DNA of 64,000 bases from Macrocystis pyrifera. Taxonomy: Eukaryota > Sar > Phaeophyceae > Laminariales > Laminariaceae. The DNA is taken from positions 6,525,930-6,589,929 of the forward strand of contig JASSKH010000007.1 of the NCBI GenBank assembly GCA_031763025.1. The letters are read 5' to 3'. The translations under genes and the position numbers were made by a program. Under the pieces are notes generated by a model. It did no database searches, had not been told where the DNA came from, and worked only from the letters and a program-made list of their open reading frames with translations. This document shows positions 59,001 to 64,000 of this stretch, piece after piece. How positions within the stretch are numbered: position 1 is the first letter of the stretch; every line of letters begins with the position of its first letter.

Positions 59001-61300
59001 TTGGAAGTCGTGCAGCGTTGGTCGAGCTAGGTGCGGCAACGTGCGTAGGCATGGCTGGGCCAAAGCTTTAAAAAAAAAAAACGTAAAAAACAAACACTTG
59101 GTGTTTTTTTAGTTCTACCTAACGAAACCCAACTCTACGAGTACTCGTAAGCAGACCGTGCCTGTCCGCAGCAACGTTTGGGGCGTGTCCTAAGACATGC
59201 TGCAGGTGGTGTTGTCGGGCCCACCCTCCTACTGATGAGGGGACGAAGAAGCAGGAGAAGATCTGCTGTAGATGTCGTACCGCAGTAGTAATGGTGGCAC
59301 CTGTCACGACGGTTTTTGTTTTCTGAGTTTTACCTAACGAAACCCAACTCTACGAGTACTCGTGAGCAGAATGTGCACTGTCCACAGCAACATTCGGGCC
59401 GTGTCCCTAATACATGCTGCAGGAAGTACTGTCAGGCCCACAGCCTCCTACTGATGAGGGGACGGAGAAGCAGGAGAAGCTCTGCTGGAAATGTCGTAAA
59501 GCAGTAGTAGTGGTGGCACCTGCTACGAGAAGCTCTGTTGGACATGCCAGGTTGTAGATTTTTGGTCTCCAAATAATGCCGAATTTCGAGTTGGGAAGCA
59601 GGAATCACACAACAAAATCGAGTACGTGTACAAAGGGTTCAAGGGCTAGACCGACAAGCCGAGCGTACAGCGACGCTGACCCTGGCCTCGTGTGTCCTAC
59701 TGCTACTGCTGCTGCTGCTGCTGTTTTGCCGCTCGAGAAGCTCGGCTGCAGATGTCGTACAGCAGTAGCAGGGGTGACATCTGCTACGAGAAAGCTCTGT
59801 TTGACTTGTCCGGTTGTAGATTTTTCGTCTCCAAATTATGCCGAATTTTGAGTTGGGAAGCAGGAAACACGCTACAAAATCGAGTACGTTTACGATTGGT
59901 TCATGGGTTAGACCGACAAGCCGAGCATATAGCGACGCTGACTCTGGCCTCGTGCTCCCTGTTTGCTGCTGCTACTGCTGCTGCTGCTGCTACTGCTACC
60001 GCTGCTACTGCTACTGCTACTGCTGCTGCTGATGATGAATTTTTGTTTCTTGGAATAATGAAGCCAAACGTCACCGATACACATGACCGCGTACGTAGGT
60101 GTTCGTTCGTGTTGGTTCAGCATAATCCGTATTCACCCAGCATGATGCATCGCAGATATGACTACTGCAGGTACTGAGGTCGCCTCATTACCACCAACTA
60201 CTACAAATAGCACTGGTAGCGTATAAAACTGAACATGCAGACTGCTCGATTTGTCATCATTTCGAGCTTGTTCGAGGTCATTTTCCCACTAGATGTTACC
60301 ACTTAGTCGAGATTTGGTCTGATTGGCGTAGTCTCAGGGCCAGGGTTGTCTTGTTGGCTTAGCGTTGAGGTTAGGGTTAGACTTACGTTGTTCTATTCGT
60401 CTCGTACACAGCATTTTATGTGTGTCAACCATTTTCTCGAATTCGTGGTAAACTTACGTTCCGTTTTCAGCGAGCAGCCGTGCTTCAACGCTCAGCCACA
60501 CACATGTATACCTCGAGTGTAGGTATTGCAACAGAGGCAACGCGATACTGCCACCATGGTAACAGAGACAACCAACTTGCCAAGAACACTTCCCGTGCAT
60601 CGCAACCGTTTGGGACGATCAGCCCGAATACATACGCCCGACAGACAGCAGAGGCTGGACGCCCTTTTTCGATTTCTGGGGGGTACACATGAAAAGTCGA
60701 ATCATATGTTCAAACACCAGCAGGTACTCTCCTGTAACAGTCCGATTTTCGCGCTACTTTGCAGTCAGCAGCACTATTCAATCAAGCGCTGACTACGGAA
60801 AGTCAACTAAAGTCCAAACTGCGGCAGCAGCAGCTCATCGTGGCCTGAGCACTTCTGTGCTGTGCATCATGTACCTGGGAGTCCCTGCTGGGTAGCAATC
60901 TAGGGCCAAGTTGCACCTACTGTGTATTATACAGAAACAACAGCCACCGTTCGTCGTTGATGCTACTGCTGTATACATACGAGTATCTGCGATTGTAGCA
61001 CACCTGTCGCGTTATCTTCCCCGTGAGGTACAAGATGCGCTCGGTAGTCGTGGTCTTGCCCGCGTCGATGTGCGCAATGATCCCTATGTTTCGGATGCGT
61101 CGTATTTCTTCCTCGACTGACAGGGGCACCGCTTCAGCAGCACCTTGTCGGTCGCCTTCTCGAAAGGAAGCACAATCTCCACTGGCGCTCAACGCCCGAG
61201 CAACTGCATTCTTGAGAGTAGGTCCTCGAGGCAATATCAACAAGGGGGCACTTCGCCTGTGGAGAACTCTACTGCGACCTAGAGAGAGTAGCAACGCCAT
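47095..61300 (-). CDS. GFM2: Mitochondrial elongation factor G2 (ribosome-releasing factor 2), 12 exons
   Basis: Translational GTPase that, by family knowledge, works with mitochondrial RRF to split ribosomes after termination. Exons: 61300-61004, 57330-57100, 56060-55921, 55496-55384, 54969-54849, 54585-54130, 53777-53661, 53167-52961, 52493-52377, 48952-48855, 48042-47901, 47616-47095. Phases agree throughout except inside exon 2. About 853 residues, slightly longer than human GFM2. Residues 1-60 look like a mitochondrial presequence. G1 AHIDAGKTT (about 76-84), switch region [21 protein letters not shown]3 DTPGH, G4 NKMD, G5-like CGAS follow. DTVTDFM and the absence of EF-G1 insertions point to GFM2, not GFM1. 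Domain III has [19 protein letters not shown]...GELHLE; domain V has [14 protein letters not shown] and [15 protein letters not shown]. Exon 6 carries about 55 Gly/Arg-rich residues between domains I and II. A 13-G run in exon 2 is out of frame as given. Confidence 0.93.
47617..47900 (-). other. GFM2 intron 11 with G15 run
   Basis: GTAGGC...TTTTTCAG intron. G15 (47637-47651) follows a GCGCGCGC run and lies about 20 bp from the acceptor. Confidence 0.7.
48816..49045 (-). repeat. G22 run and family-B stub around GFM2 exon 10
   Basis: G22 (48816-48837) lies 17 bp inside intron 10 from the donor of exon 10. On the other side of the exon, 49001-49045 holds GGGGGCGGGGGATACTCATGCATGG, a short end of repeat family B in intron 9. 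Confidence 0.6.
49591..52305. mobile_element. Foldback transposon in GFM2 intron 9
   Basis: 2.7-kb element with long inverted terminal repeats: left arm 49591-about 50215, right arm about 51655-52305. Termini are GGGTAATGCTATTT and its complement AAATAGCATTACCC. Flanks ACAAAAAAA (49582-49590) and ATAAAAAAA (52306-52314) look like a 9-bp target duplication with one mismatch. Each arm contains about three subrepeats of 180-190 bp sharing ACTCGAGGAGATATGGGGTATCC, each bounded by short palindromes such as GGTGTCGCAAATAAGC / GCTTATTTGCGACACC. The 1.4-kb centre (50216-51654) has no ORF above about 100 codons and no recognisable transposase, so this copy is non-autonomous. The 9-bp duplication suggests a Mutator-like class, but that is inference. 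Confidence 0.85.
55840..55910. repeat. (TTG)n microsatellite in GFM2 intron 3
   Basis: GTTGTTGTT... tract within intron 3, about 15-75 bp from the 5' splice site at 55920. Confidence 0.85.
56570..56674. mobile_element. Tc1/mariner-type MITE, copy 3, in GFM2 intron 2
   Basis: 105 bp, ends TTACGGAGGACCATAG / CTATGGTACCCCGTAA, flanked by TA at 56568-56569 and 56675-56676. Same family as 27587 and 28561. Inserted in a transcribed gene. Confidence 0.82.
57415..58473 (-). repeat. Tandem dimer of repeat family B in GFM2 intron 1
   Basis: Two units of about 512 and 540 bp (57415-57930, 57931-58473). On the plus strand each starts with a G-rich run and TGTACTCGAT, carries the family-B block to about +240 (GTCTGCCTGG-type marks), then about 170 bp (TCCGGTGTRGCCACTTCCAGAGACAG...), an internal A-run (A14 at 57818, A23 at 58349), and about 85 bp ending TATATAA before the next G-rich run. 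The dimer structure shows a fuller family-B unit than the copies at 31-33 kb. Confidence 0.85.
59110..60035. repeat. Tandemly duplicated segments in GFM2 intron 1
   Basis: 59113-59310 recurs at 59325-59530 (TACCTAACGAAACCCAACTCTACGAGTACTCGT...). 59549-59690 recurs at 59808-59955 (GGTTGTAGATTTTT.GTCTCCAAAT.ATGCCGAATTT), about 259 bp apart. (CTG)n/(CTACTG)n tracts lie at 59698-59725 and 59964-60032. Arrangement suggests repeated local duplication. Confidence 0.8.
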
Positions 61301-62137
61301 TGTCTGAATGCCGTGTTGTCAACCGCAGCCAGCGGCAGGACAACGCGACACAACGCACAACGCAAGCACCCAGCACACCGTGAAGGAAAACGCGGGGGGA
61401 TTGATCCCCAATGCATACATGCCTCTATAACTCCATAACAATTTTTATTTTGTAACCGTTCCGGATGTGTTACTCGACTTCAACTTTCGAGCGATCGGTC
61501 TTGTCGGTCTACGGACGCGGCCGTACGTATACGCAGACAGTAGCCAAACGCCACACCCTTCATCCCTCGCCTACGTACTTATTCGTGCGAGTAGTCGCCC
61601 TCTTTTTCCCCCTTAACGCTATTACGTATATTGATGCTTTATCTAACGACTTGTCGCTTGTCGGGAGGATCGTTTAGCTGCTGATACAACAGTACATACA
61701 GTAGAATTACTCTTATCATACTTCGCACTCGTACTGTGTACCTCGGCGTACAATAGTACGAGTACAATCAGTACTCGTCGCGCGGCGTTAAAACTATAAG
61801 TAATGCATAAAACACTCACCGGATCGATGACGATGGCAGTCGTGCTGGAGTCGACGGCAAGTCTGCGGGTTTGAGACCACGCGCTGAAGCGGTAGAGAGC
61901 GAGAGCTGATCTCGAGCCTGTCCCTAAAGGGTGTCACTTTGAATGTCTTACCAAGTAGCACAGCAGTAGATACTACACAATACAACCCGGCGCAAAGACC
62001 ATTTCGATAGGTGAAACCTACATGTACATCAGTAGTGGAAGCTGCGCATGTAGAGGCGGTGGTGCGGCGAACGTGGTTGATGTCGGTTGGAAGGCCTAAG
62101 CGCAACTCTGAGCCATCACTAACAAACACCTTCACCC
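61301..62137. promoter_or_regulatory. 837-bp divergent intergenic region
   Basis: Lies between the predicted starts of GFM2 (minus) and the gene at 62138 (plus), so it must hold both promoters. It contains direct and inverted GTACGAGTAC-type pieces around 61744-61775. No TATA box or known motif can be assigned. Confidence 0.4.
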
Positions 62138-63439
62138 ATGGAGCTGTCGTTTCCGTGCACCGGGAACATCGATGACGGCGTCTTCAACATCGACCTTGAG
62201 GAATGCGAGGGCGATATTGGCGATGGGCGGCAATGGCGTGCACCGCCGCCGACGTGCGATTCGGGTGATTCATCGTTGTTGGATCCCCAGCATAACTGTC
62301 GACCACAAGTCTTGAGCCCAGATGCGCTGGACCTGGCACTCATGGCTTTCGACGTGACAGCGTCGGAGGAAGACGATGGAGGCGATGCCGTAAGCAACGC
62401 CGCCAGAGATTCTACCTTAAGTCCCTTTTGCGACGCGGCAATCCATCAACGGGATAGCGCCGTCACGAGAAGGATTCGTCCAGATGAAGCGTACAATACC
62501 CCCTCCGATAGCACCGCGTCTAGTGCTTTGCGGAGGGCTACTGGCACGAAGAACCGCTGCGGTACGCCATCGCCGGGAGTGGTTCCGATGGGCTGGCCGT
62601 CAGCACAGGCACATCGAGGAGAATTTTCCAAGGCCTTTCCCCTCAAGTTGACTGCTGTTGTTGGTGATGATCAACCGTCGGACTCGGGCACGCGCTTAGG
62701 ACGGGAACATCGAGTCGGCGAGGTGTGGCGTCGGGGTCCGGGCCATCATCCAGTGCGTCGACTGATTACCGATGCCCACGCACAGTCGAGATGGGCTCGT
62801 GAGCGGGCCGAAACTCGCGAGGCGGTCGCGTTGAGCGTAAGGAAAGAGGAGAAGGCGTTGGCTGTCATTGATCGCGCCGCCATCGAGTGCCTCAACGGCA
62901 TGAACGACGGTGTCAAAATCGAAACAAATTCCGCGGAGATTAAACGAGTAGCGTTCGTGAACGGCGTAGGGTGTGGAAGCTTAAGCTTGCAATCACCGAG
63001 CCCACGCGACGCTAAGCGTGGCGAAGATCGCGAAAATGATATTTCGCAGAACGGGGCGCCGGCTCAAGGCAAAGAAAAGGACGATTTGCTGGCTAGAGCG
63101 TCGGAACTTCATTCATCGGTGGCCGGGCAGCTAAGGGGCGTCAACGAGTTGTTGAAGAGGAAGAGCTATTTCTATATCGACACTTCATGGAGCGCGAGGC
63201 AGTTGCCGTACCCACCCACCGCCTGGAAAAGCCCAGGCATGTGCGGCCCTACAAACGAGGGCCATGGTGAACGGGTCGGAATTGATGCGAAAGTTACCTG
63301 TCGAATCACAGCTAACGCTGATCGAAATCAATCAGCCGCCTTGTCAGATGCAAATGGCGTGCTCAGACTGGACGGTCGTTGGGTTGCGGCTGGCTCGAAG
63401 AAACCGAAAGTCGGGTTTTACTCAATCCCCGGAGAAAAA
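62138..63439 (+). CDS. Unknown protein, first exon; gene continues beyond
   Basis: Open frame of about 434 codons from Met 62138. I do not recognise the family. The N-terminal 90 residues are acidic (DIDLEECEGD-like, ASEEDDGGDA). Residues about 215-255 are charged and probably helical (WARERAETREAVALSVRKEEKA). The C-terminal part is Trp/Gly/Tyr-containing (YFYIDTSWSARQL, RLDGRWVAAGSKKPKVGFYS). The exon most likely ends at 63439, because AAAAA|GTGAGTATG is a strong 5' splice site; the few codons to the stop at 63454 are then intronic. It is divergent to GFM2. G/C-rich third positions and the length support a real gene; function unknown. Confidence 0.65.
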
Positions 63440-63537
63440 GTGAGTATGAGGTAACATAGTTGGCGTTGGCGCGCAATGGCGATGGGTACGAATGAGCCGT
63501 GAAGATTCTTCGAACTAAATCTTTCTCTGCTTTTCGC

Positions 63538-63862
63538 GTCCCCGGTGGCTTGGTAGGTGATCGATGTGCCTATCAAGATCAATTTCGTGGGTTCGAGTCT
63601 CACCGGGTGCATGCTCGTAGGGACTCTTTCTTGCTTGAAAAGTTGATAAGCGGAAAGCGCGAGAGCGTGAGTTAGCTACATTCGATGGAAATCGACGAGC
63701 AGTGGGAATGCTGAACCCTATGCGCGACACAAAATAAAGGCACGTACCGGGGGGGGAAAGGGACGAGACCTGTGACCACGGCTTGTCCAGAAGAACGCTG
63801 AGGGTAAAACCTCCTACGAGTTAACTGGAAAGTAAAAGTGATAATTTTATATATATATATAT
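63538..63862 (+). mobile_element. tRNA-derived SINE, single copy
   Basis: About 325 bp, homologous to both arms of 42374-43053. A-box-like TGGCTTGGTAGG at 63546-63557 and B-box-like GGTTCGAGTCT at 63590-63600, ending in a (TA)n run. It lies in the putative first intron of the gene starting at 62138. The rest of the window to 64000 holds nothing recognisable. Confidence 0.8.
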
Positions 63863-64000
63863 GATACGTCGTTTTCTTGTGTAGCGCGCAGCGTACGGCA
63901 CGTATTTCGAAAATCCAGTGGCTGGGTAGGGCCAAGGGGGCTCCATGCCACGCGGCCGGTCACGAAGTAGCTGCTACCTTGCTTAGCGACTCGTTGAGCG

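Noticed and set aside
60365..60385. Telomere-like GGTTAGGGTTAG
   Set aside because: Only about two units; chance or a trivial interstitial motif, no array.
63538..63612. Possible functional tRNA gene
   Set aside because: A and B boxes fit and a T-arm can be drawn, but the acceptor stem does not pair properly and the same sequence is repeated at 42374-43053 with a 250-bp body, so it is a SINE.

Overview
The window looks like nuclear DNA of a multicellular eukaryotic alga, most likely an ochrophyte such as a brown alga. This is inference from intron-rich genes with GT-AG (and one probable GC-AG) introns of roughly 0.3-3.7 kb, heavy and diverse transposon content, and many homopolymer and trinucleotide tracts. 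No bacterial operon, rRNA or CRISPR array is present. Species cannot be named from sequence alone.

Layout. Positions 1-6518 (minus strand) hold a Ty3/gypsy retrotransposon. Gag and Pol lie in one reading frame, separated by a single TGA that is followed by a perfect stem-loop. The element's 3' end lies outside the window. To its right are a leader with four 127-bp repeats (6911-7411), gene-free DNA, and about 1.8 kb of TAG triplet satellite (9569-11405). 11.9-15.4 kb holds duplicated non-coding units and a miniature LTR element (TRIM) with a tRNA-complementary primer site. 17.36-22.13 kb is a degenerate Ty1/copia element on the minus strand. 22.68-24.0 kb is a LINE relic on the plus strand.

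24-33 kb is mostly dispersed repeats, Tc1/mariner-type MITEs and G/C homopolymers. A multi-exon gene with DUF2993/LmeA-like sequence runs 38092-33241 (minus). 39.7-43.3 kb contains two nested minus-strand LINE copies ending in poly-C tails, next to a tail-to-tail inverted pair of tRNA-derived SINEs.

The best-supported host gene is GFM2 (mitochondrial elongation factor G2, ribosome recycling), minus strand 61300-47095. I reconstructed it as 12 exons with mutually consistent phases. Its introns carry a 2.7-kb foldback transposon, a MITE and a tandem dimer of a G/C-tailed repeat. A 13-G run in exon 2 breaks the frame as given. GFM2 is divergently paired, across 837 bp, with an unknown gene beginning at 62138 that runs beyond 63439.

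The most interesting candidates are: (i) a LINE family and a second repeat family that both end in similar GAGTAC-type sequence plus a long poly-C tail, which would explain many of the G/C homopolymers; (ii) the gag-TGA-stem-loop-pol arrangement; (iii) the foldback element; and (iv) the TRIM with an unusually long tRNA-like primer site.
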